Below are positions 19,625 through 32,160 of a stretch of 64,000 bases of DNA, in pieces. Source of the DNA: Morchella semilibera (lineage: Eukaryota > Ascomycota > Pezizomycetes > Pezizales > Morchellaceae); NCBI GenBank assembly GCA_009192285.1, contig CM018608.1, positions 1,382,201-1,446,200 of the forward strand. The letters run 5' to 3'. The stretch's first letter is position 1. Every line of letters begins with the position of its first letter. The notes beneath the pieces were generated by a model. It ran no database searches. It was given only the letters and a program-made list of their open reading frames with translations, and was not told the DNA's origin. Both the position numbers and the translations under genes were made by a program.

Positions 19625-22600
19625 ATGGCAGAGGATCGAGAGCGCCCATCGCCGCGCCCATCCGAGTATGCCGTTCTCCCCGCCAATGCCCCGGCCGTCA
19701 TCGTGGCAAATACAATCTATGTGCGCTCCCTAGACAAGATCGAGCCCGTCGTTGAAGCCGAGCGACGGCGGGGCTTCCAGGGCCTCGTGAAGCGGTATGT
19801 TCTCCTCCCCCCCCAACCCTATATAGTAGCGGGAAAAAGCCAGTGAATTGACTGATCCACCGCCGTCTACATAGCTACATGAACCAGCTCCTCTACGGCT
19901 GCCAGCGCCAGCACTGCGACACCGCAACCTGCTACACCTTCCGCCGCACGCTCTCGCGCACCACAAACGCCTCCCGCAAGCTGACGGTACTCTCGGCGCG
20001 CATCATCGCCTGCCACCTCGCGACGCAAGAAGACCCATTCAAAGCGCTATGTCCTGGTAAGCCCGTGATACCCGTACTGTCGCTGCACGCCGAGCCACAG
20101 CCAAAGCAAGGGGCATCCAGAGACAGTAGCTTCCGCGAGGAGATCCACGACGATGACGAGGCCGAGAAGGAGAACAAGGACCTCGCCACCACCACTACTG
20201 CGCTCACTGTCTCTACCTCTACCTTGGTTTCGGCCGGCGGTGGCAACAGCAGTAGCGCCAACAAGGAGCGCAAGAAGCACGGTGAAGGCGAGGTGGAGAT
20301 GGTGACTGACAAGGGACTCAAGGACCCAAAGTCTTTCCCGCAACAGCTGTTCAACACCATGTCCCTCAAGATGGTTGAATGGATCGGGCTCCCGCCCCCT
20401 GCCTCGTCGCTCAAGTTTTCCCTCCCAGCCCCCACCACCCCCGCGCCGCCAAAGCTACTCTCTGAACTCAATAGCACCCCCGGCACCGGGTCTACACCAC
20501 CGCCGTCTCCGCACGAGCAACCGCCAAAATACAAGTTCCACTCAAACCCCATGGAGCTCATCGACACGGGCCGCCTCCACCGCGACTCTGAGCCTGTCTC
20601 GCAACACAAGCATCAAGAGATCCTCCAGCAGCCGCCCGCGCAGAAGCGCCGCGCCTCAAACCCTGTCCCCAAAGCCCTCCTCGACGTCGTGACCCCCGGC
20701 GCCGGCGCCGGCGCAAAAGCCAAGCCCAGCACCCGCAATAAACCCACCACTCCCGCCACTCCAGTGCCGCCGCCAATTGGCGCCCACCACGGATTCGGAC
20801 ACAAGCAGCGGATGTTTGTCCCGCAGCAGCAGCTCACGCCGACAAGGGGCGGGGAGCGACATGTCCAGATTGCGGCTGTGGCGCCGCCGCCCGCGAGCGA
20901 GCTGGTTATGCCGCCACAGTCACTGGTGAGGCTGGACAGCGAGATCTGCGCGGCGCTGGCGGATATGTATCGCAATAGCAGCAACGATGGCCGGGGGGAT
21001 GTGGCGGCGTTTGCTAGGCAGAGCCTCTTCTACGTGTTCAGCACGCCGGAGGCGCTTCTGCGGTCGTTCACGTCGAGGGTGGGAGGAGACCTAGACATGG
21101 GGTTGGAAACAGCCGACCGGTGTCTTCGGACGCTGGCTGCGAACACCGAGTGGGGGATCATGATCCTGCGGAGCATGTGGATGGGGCTGGACGCCGTGTT
21201 TGCGCGGAATAGTGGCGGGCTGGGGGATAAAGATGTTGCGAGACTGATTTTGGTGTCGCTGCATGTGCTGGCGGCGATGCTGCCGGTGAGCACGCCTGAG
21301 GAGTGGGCGGCGGCGAGGAAGCTCAGAGGTAGTGGGAGGGTTAGCGAGGCGGGGGTAATGAGTGAGATTGAGTTTGAAAACGAGATGGCGGAGAGGCTGA
21401 TGCGGAAGGTGGTGAGGGCGGTTGCGTATAGGGCTTCGTGTGGCGATCAGGTTGTGCACTGGGTAAAGGGATATTTGAGGAAGTGTGGGAGGCACAGGAG
21501 AAACAGAGGCGGGAGGAGCTATCGCAGGAGCTAGGTGACGAGCTGTCGGGGCTTTTAGATAGAGGGAAAGGTGGCTGGAGTTTGAGTGTGTGTACGCTGG
21601 AGTGGTGTCGGGCTGTATTGTTGAAAGCATGGGATGGGCAGGAATCAATGAAACGAGGAAGCGTAGTGGCGTCATCTTTGGTGCTACTAAAGATCCTCTG
21701 TAAGTTACAATCCCCCTCCGCCCGCCTTACTCATGTGTGCTCGTTGCTGACCATTAATGGCAATCAAGATGAGGACCACAAGTCTTATGGATTGGAGCCG
21801 GAATATTTCTATACCCCGGTTCTTTCAGACCGCTATGATGCTAAGGAAGTGCCTGTGGAATGGTTTACTGCCACTCCAGACCCCAAAATTGTGCATATTC
21901 TTGATTACCCATTCATGTTCCCACCGCACGCAATCGTAACCTATTTCCGCGCTGTAAACCTGTGGCATATGTCAAAGGCATTTGACAAATCTATGGCATG
22001 GGTGCGTCTGTTGCACCAGATGTCGGCAGGAACAGCAATGTTGACCTACTGCCAGAGGCAAGAAGGTCTCATGCGGAGGATACGTGTCGCACTAAACCTG
22101 TACCTTCTTGTTGAGGTAAACCGGGAAACCGTCCTCGAGGATGCCCTAGACCAGATATTCAGGCGTGAACTCCGCGAACTCCAACGGCCGCTCAAGGTCC
22201 GCTTCTCAAATAGCGGCGAAGAGGGAGTTGACCATGGCGGTGTGCAGCAGGAGTTTTTCATCATCTCAATGAGGGAGGCCCTTAGGCCTGATTACGGAAT
22301 GTTCACAACGGACGAGAGGAGCAGGATGAGCTGGTTCAGTATGTGTCCGGTGGAGCCAATACACAAATTCGAGCTGCTGGGACTGCTGGTTGGGTTAGCT
22401 GTTTTCAACGGTGTTACACTCCCGGTTACATTCCCGAGGATATTGTACAAGAAGCTTTTGGGGATGGAGGCGACATCGCTGGACGACATCAAAGACGGTT
22501 GGAGTAGTCTTGCAAGTGGCCTCAAGGAGCTCCTGGAATGGGATCAGGGCGATGTTGGAGATGTGTTCCTCCGGACGTACGAGTTCTCGTACGAAGCGTT

Positions 22601-24004
22601 TGGGCAAGTCAAAAACATTGACATGCTCAAGGCTAAGGAAACCGGTTTGGAATTCCTCGAGTATAAAATTGTCAGGCCCCCGCCATCAAGTAAGCAGAAG
22701 CGGAAGAAGGAGGAAAAGGAGGAAAAGAAGACGGAGGCGGATGCAGTCGAAGGGTTGCTGGATCTGCAGAACTGGTTTCCGGCGACCGCACCCGATGATA
22801 GGGATCCGTGGATGGGCGGTCTGGACGAGGTTTTGAATGTGTTGAATAGAGGCGAGACTCCAGACCCGGACCGGGAGAGGCAGAGAGGGTATGAAGTCAC
22901 CCTCACCGAGTGGCCGGGAGAGGAGAGTGGGGCTTGGGAGGATGTGGAGGAGGCTGAGGCTAGGAGGCAGAGCGTTGGTGCAGAGACAGGCGGAGTTGAA
23001 CCGGAAAGAGTGGGTGCGGCGGATGGTATAATGGCGGATGCAGAGGTCGGGGATGGAGTAGGGGAATCATCAAGGACCGGCGCCGAGCTATCGCTTATTG
23101 AGGTCGTGCCTGGGACTACGGAGGAGGCGCCTAGAGAGAAAGACGAGGAGCCCAAGGATAAAGATGAAGAGCCGGCGGAACCCGGGACGTCCCTAACTGC
23201 AGAAGACGCTGTGATAAAGGATGCAGCTTACGAGAAAGAAGGAAGCCCGCTGGATCAGGAGCATAAATCCAGCACCTCCGAGACTAAAGACATGCCGCCC
23301 GAAGGTTCAATCATGATCAGTGACACTTGGGAAGAAATCGAGGATGAGGAGGAAGCGGAATTAGTGACCAACAGCAATCGCGAGCAGTACGTGAAGGATT
23401 ACATATCATGGCTCACAGACAGGTCGATTCGACGCCAGTACCAGGCTTTCGAGAAAGGCTTCTTTACCGTGATTGATCGCAAAGCATTGGGTGTATGTTA
23501 TCTTTTTTCGTATCTTATGTGGAGTTTGCTAACGTAGTGACTGGCTGTAGCTCTTTACACCAGCGTCATTGCAAAGCCTAGTTGAGGGTATTCAAGAGAT
23601 TGATGTCGAGGAGCTCGAGAAGACGGCACGATACGACGACGGCTACGGGCCTGAACACAAGACAATCAGGGACTTCTGGAGCATAGTCAAAGGTTTCAAC
23701 AGCGTCAAGAAGCGACAGCTATTGGAATTCGTCACGGCAAGCGATAGAGTCCCCGTCAACGGGATCGGAAGCATCATGTTTTATATCCAACGAAACGGGC
23801 CGGATACCGATGTAAGTTCCCCCTCTTCTCCTTCTCTTGGGAATGGAGGACTATAGCTGACAAAAATCGCCATCTCTCTAGAGGGTCCCAACTAGTTTGA
23901 CTTGTTTCGGGAGATTGCTGTTGCCGGAGTATAGTGGGCGGAAGAAGCTGAAGGAGAAGTTGAAGCTGGCCTTGGAGAATGGTAAAGGGTTTGGCGTTCC
24001 GTGA
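19625..24004 (+). CDS. AZUL-HECT E3 ubiquitin-protein ligase (UBE3A/Hul4-like)
   Basis: Predicted exons: 19625-19794, 19875-21411, 21480-21699, 21769-23492, 23551-23811, 23882-24004, giving about 1344 residues. Intron 21412-21479 (68 bp) is the only frame-consistent join I found at a change of frame and is the least sure. The N-terminus holds an AZUL zinc-binding domain (YMNQLLYGC66..C71..C76 ending PFKALCP), known from UBE3A. A long Pro/Ser-rich linker and a helical region follow. The HECT domain contains [20 protein letters not shown] and [17 protein letters not shown], and ends with [16 protein letters not shown], where Cys1312 forms the ubiquitin thioester. A Lys/Glu-rich insert of about 235 residues (roughly 942-1175) splits the HECT domain between the N-lobe and the last helices before the C-lobe. 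It transfers ubiquitin from E2 enzymes to unknown targets. Confidence 0.93.
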
Positions 24005-25435
24005 TTTAGGGGAGGAGAAAAAAACATTTCCTTATTTTTCCTTATTCTCTTTTTCTCTTTTCAAAAGTTGGACTTACGTAGCTCTGGAGCATCGAGTATT
24101 ACTTTTATTCCTTTCCCCCCCCGTTTGTAATAATTGCTACCTCACTAGCTAGCTAGCTGCATATTTTTATCTCCCCTCCTTGGCTCTTTAGCCCTTGTCA
24201 CCCCCATTTAACTGTTTCTTTGATATATATCTCTCTCGTCTCCTCTCTGTTGGGTTGTACAATTCTTTCTTTCTTTTCTAAGACAAAAGGGGGTGTGGTG
24301 GGGGGGGGGGGGGGTAAAATCGTTATGCTGGTGGTTACTGAAGTACCGGAGTTTTTTTTTTTCATCACGGACGGTGTATTTTGCTGGACGGTTACGGGAG
24401 GAGTCATCACGAATGTAATTATTTGGACTAGTAGCTATCTATATACATAGCTGGTCATTCTTCTTCTTTATCGTAGGGATGGGGGGGTTTTCCCCCCCTT
24501 TTTTGGGGGGGGTGGGGTGGGAGGTGGGGAGGGGAAGTGGTGATTGTGGTTTGGAATATATATATATTACATGTATCTATATGTACCGGCCGACTGGCTG
24601 GCTGGCTGGTTTATATCACACATGTATGTAATGAGATCGAAGGGTTTGAGGCAGAGTAATGGCCCTAGTGCTCTGAAAAAGCCTGTGGCAGGTGAGCTCC
24701 AACAATATCCTCCCAGAGCGCGCCCATTGAATGTATGTATGGTACTGCTATCAAAGCACTTACCTGCTGGTAGGCTGGCTTGTAATTGTGGGGGAGGGAG
24801 TGTCGGTGTTAGAAGGAGCGTCATGTAGTATTAATTAAGCTGCTTCAGGGCGGGGGGTACATGTACTGTATCTATATGGACTCTATCCAGCGCTACATAG
24901 GGTTATTGGGTCTTGTGGTACTACAGTAGTTTGGTATATATTAGGCTCGCAGTGAATTGTGTAGAAAGAGTCCACTTGGTAGTTATGTAGTCATTAACTG
25001 TGTGGCCAAGTACGCTGTCAGTGCTGGAAAATGCAATGAAATATGTGTGGAAGATCTTTGACTTTCTTAATTTGTATGCTTATATACGTACAGTATAGGG
25101 GGGTTTCACAGCATTTTTTTTATACCAGTAAACCTTGGCATATCAGACGGTGGAAACACAGAATTGTCATTTCTTCAATGGCATAGCATATCTTGATGAT
25201 ATATTTCACAAGATCACCATTCAGCATGTCAATATAGTATTATACCTGTGTCACTATTTCTCAGGCTCGAACTATAACCCCGAGAACTACTCAATGTTCC
25301 GTCACGAGTGATTTCGTATGATTGGCCATTCCAACGTCAATAAATATGTTTATAAACTCCCCTGAAAAATAATAATATTTACTAACCACCCCATGGTTTA
25401 TTTCATGTCTAGAATTAGTTGAGGATCATGGACCT
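24005..25435. other. 3' spacer between convergent genes
   Basis: T-rich 3' UTR of the HECT gene to about 24250, G-runs at 24299-24314, 24481-24530 and 24851-24856, and TACATGTA at 24568 and 24858. No gene is recognised. Confidence 0.5.
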
Positions 25436-27038
25436 TCACCTAGGGCTAAACGTCCTCGGCCAGAGGGCGTCCCTAAAGTTCCTTCTCCACCCTAAATCGT
25501 AGATATTATCTATTTCTCCAAGTCCTTGGACTCGGCGCCATATTATTTCCCTTGGTATATCACCCCTGTTTGTGGGGTCTATACGGTAGAATAATTGTGT
25601 TGTAACTCGTGGCCAGTCACGACACATCTCGTCTGCGTCGAGCTCCGTTATGTCGTCGTCTTCCTCTGGGTCGGCGAGTAAGATATCCCGTTTTTTATGT
25701 CATCGCGCCAGTCGGACCATTTAATCGTTTCGTTGGTTGTTGTTCCAGCCCAGATTAGATAGCTAAGGTTATTAGTTATTGACAAGTAGTTAATTTAGGG
25801 AAAGAGGGAATTACAGGTGGTAAATTGTGAATGCATATGATAATATGCCGGTCAATGCACAGAGTAAGAATACAGCGCCGATATATATTTCTTCAACTAT
25901 AGAAATACCAAGAAGATGGAGATAAACAGACCATTGGAGGCTTTCGATGGCGATTTTGGATGGTATTAGGGCCCGGAGAATGAAAGACTGTATTATGCCG
26001 AACGAGAGATATAAACCATAGCTTAAAAGGACATTGGTTGCAGCAAGAAATGCGAGAAAGTGGCGTGTGTTGAGTTGCCCTACGCAATTATTTATCCAGA
26101 CCTGGATAACATTTGATTAGGTCACATTCCGCGTAGTATATGCCGATAAAACTCACACAATGATGGTCATGCTTTGCTACGCAATGCTTGCCTAATTCAC
26201 TCAAAGTTGACATTAGCCTCTGAATAATATGGAATGTATGGACTTCTCAACCTACAGATCGAACAGTGCTTTGATCGAGCAGGCTTTGCTAGCTGACAGG
26301 TTCGACATATATTTCCAGGCTTGAAATTAAGATGGTCGTATGGATAACATTGCAATGACCACTGGTGATTCTCCGAGGTGATGAAGCCTGGGTCTGAAGT
26401 AGCTGCAAGATACATCGTTATATACGGAAGTGTTGCAACTATGGGGACACACATTCTGTTTTTGGACACAATTAAGCCATGAATTGCTTGATGCAGGGGC
26501 CAAAGGGCGGGGACTATACAACACACCTATGGATGGATGATAGATGCTTCCAGCCATCTTTTGTGAACATATATATGCCGCCGGTCACAAGTGTCAAGTA
26601 GAAAGCCTATATATCATGAGCGTCAAGGCTAATTTCCCGAACGATACTGGAATTTGGACGCACCATGATAATTGGATGTTTCTCATTCATGAGATAGTTC
26701 GCGGTTCCCATAAGAATAGGACCAAGACGACCGCCGGTTATCGCCCTATCGAGAGCGAAAAACCATCTCGGGATAGTTTTCCATAGGAAACGATGCGCAA
26801 ACCCGATTGGCGTATTCCTTTAAAGACACATATTAGTAAGAGAATTTTCACCAAAGTAACTACTGGTTGATATTAGAAATAGCAGCCCAACAGAAATAGA
26901 GGTACCCCAAATCATGGTCTGATCAAGGGAGGGTGGGGCTCAAGGTCACCTTAATCCCGGGACATGTCCGAATAACGCAATAAATACCAAAAGTGATATT
27001 CCAAGGACCACAACGGCAACATCCCGAACTGTCCCCAT
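25436..27038 (-). CDS. SWF1: Swf1-like DHHC protein S-palmitoyltransferase
   Basis: Exons (minus): 27038-26950, 26817-26664, 26606-26527, 26455-26256, 26191-26157, 26101-25815, 25762-25436. The protein starts MGTVRDVAVVVLGISLLVFI (first membrane span) and carries NTPIGFAHRFLW, TGGIYMF and YLAATSDPGFIT, all typical of the Swf1 family. The Cys-rich domain CRTCQLAKPARSKHCSIC is followed by DHHC at residues 183-186, the catalytic Cys being 186, then WINNCVG. Two more hydrophobic spans follow. The enzyme attaches palmitate to membrane-proximal Cys of SNAREs and other proteins at the ER. In the last exon the frame changes at a run of six T (25691-25696): as read, the protein would stop at 25648 (about 319 residues), but one extra base there would continue an acidic tail to the stop at 25436 (about 390). 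RAP1 starts 500 bp away on the other strand. Confidence 0.88.
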
Positions 27039-27538
27039 CTCTCAACTCCGGGTCTCTCTTACTGCCTGGAAGCGATGATTGGGTGTTCTCTCCTCCAGTC
27101 CCAATATCCCAGTCGGAACAAAAAAGGATTTCCTGATATGGGTTGTCGCTAAAGGGCCTAAACCCTGGGAGCACTATAATACTGTATTGTATGTATATAA
27201 TGCGAAAGTGGGAAGCAAAGGTTTGAAGAGAAATAAAGTCAAGCGCCGAGAGATTCTGGGATCTTAATGAAGAACGCCTTCCTCACCGCGTTATGTAACA
27301 GCGTGCCATTTGCTGCTGCGGGCCGGAGTTTATGTATCCTGACGTCGCTTGTCTTTGTTCAGCCCCCAAGTGAAGGCTTGGTTCAGGGGATGCCTGTCAA
27401 AAAACCTAATGAGGCTCCGCTCCCCTTCTTTACACGTCGCGTCATCTTACTTTACAACACGCGTCTTATCACTTACGAACAACCTTATTACGAACAACCT
27501 TATCCCTCCAACGATAACAGAGTTAGAAAACATCTCGC
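27039..27538. promoter_or_regulatory. Shared bidirectional promoter region, SWF1 and RAP1
   Basis: 500 bp between two head-to-head start codons. It contains a tandem duplication of ATTACGAACAACCTT-like sequence at about 27470-27503, close upstream of RAP1. Small open frames here lack family features and are left out. Confidence 0.5.
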
Positions 27539-29770
27539 ATGGCGTCGATCATACAAGAAGGTCAGATGTCTGCCCCTCTCCAGGGCGGGCTTTTTCAAGG
27601 GAAGAATTTCTGGTTGTCAGCTAGAGTTCCTTCACGCAACAGTTACATCCAACAAATAAGAGTCTAACTACCCCACTATACCACCCCATAATGAACTCCC
27701 CGTTGACTTTTTCCAGGCGAATGGTGGAAATGTTGTCCACGCTGAAAAGGACGCCGAGATACTTATTGTGGACCATCTGAGGGACCATTCAGCCGATACA
27801 GCGTAGGACTTCCTTTTCTACAATGTCAAACTTGGTACATTGGCTCATTTCTACGTATAGTTTCTCGTACAAATTTATAGAAAAATCGATACAAAATAAA
27901 AAATTGGAAGACCTGGACGATCACCTAGTTGAACCCACGCAAAAGAAAAAAGCAAAAGCGAGTGGTCTTAAAAGGTATACTAGCGTTACACCACAATGAA
28001 TTTCTCGACTAATATCCTGGTATGCAGCCGCAGCAATTTTTCCCAAGAAGATGATGATATCCTCTTCGCTAAACTAGCGTCTGTTGATTCGGGACATAAT
28101 GGCAATAAAATCTACCACGAGCTCCACGATAAAGTAAGACATCCAGCAAAGTGTTTATTGATAGTTATTCACATAGTCACTCTAGTATCCACATCATACA
28201 ATGCACAGCTGGCGAGGACGCTGGGTTGACCATTATTCTAAGATCAAAGATTCAAAGTTAAAATTGAAGAAATTAAAAGAGAAAATGGAGAAAGAGCTAG
28301 AGGAGGACCTGACACAAAGCGACGAAGAATCGGAATCGGAACCTGCTCCAGCTAGGAATTCCACAGGAAAATTTACCAAGGAGGACGAGGCTATGTTGCG
28401 GAAAGTGGCAGTTGAAATATTGAAAGACCGTGGTGGAGAAATCTATAAAAGCCTGAGTAAAGAAGTAGGTAGCCTTGCCGCCGCAGCATCAACCTATACT
28501 AACTAATGATTTAAAGAACCCAAGCCATACCCCGGAAGAGTTTCAGGCCTACTTTACCAACGTACTGCTTCCCAAAATCACACTTGATAGTATAGCGAAT
28601 TCATCAAACGAGCCCATTTTAAAATCTAAGGATCGCTATAATAAGTCTGAAGATAAGGAAAAGCCTATAGACCTTGCTGATAAGGAGAAGGCTATACCAA
28701 AGTCTGGCCAGGGAAATGAAGAGACAGCATCAGGCTCTCTTGGTCCAAAACGCAAAAAGTTACAACCCCCCGTAAATACTAAATCACCGTTACGCACTAT
28801 GAGTGTGAGAGAGTCGCCAAGGCCCTGGAGCAAGGAGGGGAATAAACAATTGGCAGATCTTCAACCTCACAGGAGTACAGCTAGTTCTTCCACTGGGAAA
28901 ATAGCACCCGCAAGGAATGGTGATAGAAAAGCCACTGGTGAAACAATAACTACAGAAATTTTACAAAATCCGTCACAGCAGGCGCAGGGAAAGAAAGACG
29001 AGATTCAAACCAACAAGGATAAAGATTCCGAAATCACCCCTCTCTCGCATGAGTTTGATATGGCACAATATAAGCAAAAACGCAAACGTGAAAAGATTAT
29101 CCTTACACCAGAGCAAAGGAAAAGAAAAAGAAATTTACACGATGTAATCGAATCTACGCCTGAGGCCAAATCAACTACACAGTCTCGTAGGCTCTCTCCG
29201 GAGCTTGGGGACAGTTCTCAGAAGAGTTCTCCGCCGGTTGTTAAGGACAGGAAAGCCAAGAAGTACGGCGAAATGAGCACACAGGCGTTGTATGACCAGT
29301 TGGATGACAGAGAGTTGCTTGCAGACCTGCAATTCCCTCAGCTTGAGCCTTCTAGCTCACCCAGTTCTCCTCTAGCACCACTACTACCAGAAGAAAAGTC
29401 CACCCCATCATCAAAGCTCTTACCAAAATCTCCTGCGTCTGCGTGGGCATCTTCACCTGACGATAACGATGCCAGCGTAAAAAACTTGAGCGCCTTTCTT
29501 GATTATTGTCAGAAGAAATTTATGACATCCGAAAAAAAGGTCGTTGATGCGATTGAGCGAACTAGTGGAAACAGATTGCTGGTAGAGGTGATATTGGGGT
29601 GTGATGTCACCGGAGAAGCGCTGCCTGATTATCCGGGCATATGGACAGCAGCGCAAGATAAGATACTACTAGGGGCAGATAGCAAGGTGATAAAAGCACT
29701 TGCAGAAACCAAAGGGGAAGAACAAATGCTTAAGAGGATGGAGTTTTTGAATATGTGGAACCTGGCCTGA
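27539..29770 (+). CDS. RAP1: Rap1-like telomere-binding protein (TERF2IP family)
   Basis: Exons 27539-27661, 27717-27802, 27861-27974, 28034-28150, 28209-28464 and 28517-29770 give about 649 residues; introns are 52-59 bp. Order of domains: BRCT-like at residues 18-92 (LFQGKNFWLSARVPSR, NGGNVVHAEKDAEILIVDH, KFIEKSIQ); Myb domain from about 109 (NFSQEDDDILFAKL, GNKIYHELHDK, WRGRWVDHY) to about 156; a second Myb-like module from about 202 (KFTKEDEAMLRKVAVEIL to the segment after NPSHTPEEFQAYF). A long Ser/Lys-rich linker follows, and a C-terminal RCT-like domain covers about 550-649 (FLDYCQKKFM, DSKVIKALAETKGEE, RMEFLNMW). Rap1 joins the shelterin-like complex at telomeres, usually through a TRF/Taz1 partner. 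Several exon ends were chosen because they rebuild BRCT and Myb motifs; the first donor (GTCTAA) is weak. Confidence 0.9.
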
Positions 29771-30847
29771 TCTATCTCTGTGATAATGTAGTGGCATTGT
29801 TTCGACACTTTGGGATCTACCTCAGGCTTGGTTCAACTTTGGCTTTTGGCGATCACAACATGAATTTCCCCGCCCCTGTTACCATAACCTGTATGTATCC
29901 ATTTCCCCGGGAGTTTCAATTGTAACAGATATATCTGAGCATAAGTAAATATCATTTAGTAGAGCCGATGTACCAAAAGGGTCATTGTGAGCCCTAGCCA
30001 TGAGAAGAATTTCAAATAATAAATTTCCAAGACTTGACTCTGTGTGCCGAGAAGGTAGCGCTGCCTGTTGAGCATCCGAGTGATTTTACATGACTGGAGC
30101 CATGTACTAACAATACATTTGGGCTCCGTGTAAATAAACGCCCATAGCAACCTCTTTGTGTGTGTGTGGGGGGGGGGGGGGGCGGGGTGAGGCCACGGCA
30201 TGGAATGCCAATCATGGAACAAATCGGCAACCCTCAGCGGCACAGCGCAAGGGGGCGCAGGTAGCCCACCGGCAAGTAGGTGAGATGCATAAACCCTAAG
30301 ATCCTAAGTAGGGAGCCCCGGAAACCCAGGGGGAGAGCCGGTGAGGGCCATGGTGATGGGAGCTGGAGCATCTACAAGCCCAGCCAGAGTCATGATTGGC
30401 AACCATTTTATGTTTCATTCACTAGAAAACTGATTCCTCTTGGTTTGTTGGGCATTATATGGCGAATATAGTAGGGTGTATAAGGTAGGCGTTCAATGTC
30501 AGACTACTTTACGTGCATTTGTGAAGTGGAAGTGAGGTTAGGTTTAAAGGATTAGGTAGGTACTTTGCATGTAGGAACAAACCCTGGAGGGCCAAGACTC
30601 CATTTGATAGAATGATTGGCGCAGCCTCACCTAATGTTACACAACCTTCTATACTTAGTGCGTCGACGTGGTTCAGGAATGTTATCCAGTACAGAAACGG
30701 CTATGCTTTAAGGCTTTCCCCCTCCTAACCGAAGCTGAAGCGTTAAGTAGTTATATCGTTCCGTCTCCCACTTACTTTAGACCTCTTACCATCCTACCTG
30801 ATTTTCATTCATCAGTTAACCAGAGAAAAAAAAATTACACTTTCACA
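29771..30847. other. Spacer, no gene seen
   Basis: 3' side of RAP1 and 5' side of the MARVEL-like gene. There is a GT/G-run at 30156-30182 and otherwise mixed sequence; the open frames are short and unrecognised. Confidence 0.5.
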
Positions 30848-31591
30848 ATGACACTCAAGAAGAACCCCTCCCCTTGGTCAAAGGTCTCATTTTTTGGAAT
30901 CCGTGCTCTCCAGTTCATATTCGCTACTTTCGTGATTGGAATCGCGGGCTACTTCAGTTACAATCTCGATGCCGATGGCTATCCGATACCATGGGAGTTC
31001 ATTACTGTGGAGGCGATTGTAAGTGCCAAAGAACACCTAGCATAGCCCACTTCTACTACAATAGCTAATAGACCTACAGTCGGGGTTGACCTACCTCAAC
31101 ATCATCGTTACTACTATTCTCCTGTTTATCAACAAGCTCAGTCCCCTCGTTATGATAGTATCCGACGGGCTTTTAGACTTATTGTGGGTCCTTTCTTTCT
31201 CCATGCTATCACGGGCGATGGGGAAAACTACAACCCAGACTTGCGATATCGCGAAATGGGGGAGTAAGGCTGGTATCACAATCTGCCATTTGTACAAATG
31301 CTTGTTTGCTTTTGTATTCCTCGGATGGTAAATTCGCTCCCTGATCCCTTCTCCTTCTGGGCCTCTACTAACGGCCCGGGAAAAAGGATAATGCACCTTA
31401 TATCCACAGTTTATGCTTCCTCTGTTCACCAGAAGGTCAACAAACACTCTTATGAGCTGACCGAGAACCCCGGAAACCTTGGTGCAAACAAACAGGGTTC
31501 ATGCAACCCCGGTGCTGAGCCGATCAGAGATGTGGACACCTCGTATAGTGCACCTAAGTACAACGCTGGGAAAGGAGACTTAAATGCTTAG
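30848..31591 (+). CDS. MARVEL-like four-pass membrane protein
   Basis: Exons 30848-31018, 31080-31327 and 31387-31591 give 207 residues. The second intron (GTAAAT...CTACTAACGG...AAAAAG) is needed to give the fourth span WIMHLISTVYASSV. Four hydrophobic segments are visible: residues about 14-37, 58-76 (TYLNIIVTTILLFINKLS), 80-100 (MIVSDGLLDLLWVLSFSML) and 126-150. The size, four-span layout, the FNxD-like FSYNLDADGYP loop after span 1 and a hydrophilic Cys/Asn-rich tail match fungal MARVEL-domain proteins of the plasma membrane. The role is unknown; related fungal proteins sit in membrane subdomains. The tail has several Ser/Thr and one Cys. No signal peptide other than the first span is present. 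Confidence 0.8.
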
Positions 31592-32160
31592 TTAGACAGT
31601 CAGTATGTGTATTTAAGCGTTAGAATTTAGGAAATTGCTTGTTTGTGTGCTAGTTGGAAGGAGTTCTGTGTTCGTGGGATTTTACTTGGTCACTTTTTGC
31701 CTTGCTCTTTTCTCTGTTCTCAAATTACAATCTGTAAATAAACCTACAGTTGCGCATCCTAGCAAACTAACTAGGGGGGATATTTTTTTTTTTTAAAAAA
31801 AAGTACTTGAATACAACTGACCTTACCGGGGATCCTTATAATGGCAATTATGATGCTTGGGTTTTAACCGGTCAGACCGTGTTTTGTAAATGTTTTAGGC
31901 GGGCACGGATGTGTTTGTGCTGTGTATTTGATGGAACGGTGAAGCTATATATGTGGGTCTGATTGTCTTTGCCGGTACTTGACGGTAGGGCAATGTTACT
32001 GAATACAGTATTCTCCGAGACAATGGTGGGTTTGAGTTAATAGTGAATCGCCATATATCAGCAGTAATGCTAAAGAGGGCAATAAAGGTTTGCTTTAATT
32101 AGCCATTAAGTGCGAGTCCGCCATTTAAACAACCTCGCCGTTATCCCAGAAGAGACTGTA

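Noticed and set aside
26456-26526. Apparent frameshift in the Swf1-like gene before the YLAATSDPG segment
   Set aside because: A 71-bp intron (GTGTGT...AACAG) restores the frame and the family alignment, so no mutation is needed.
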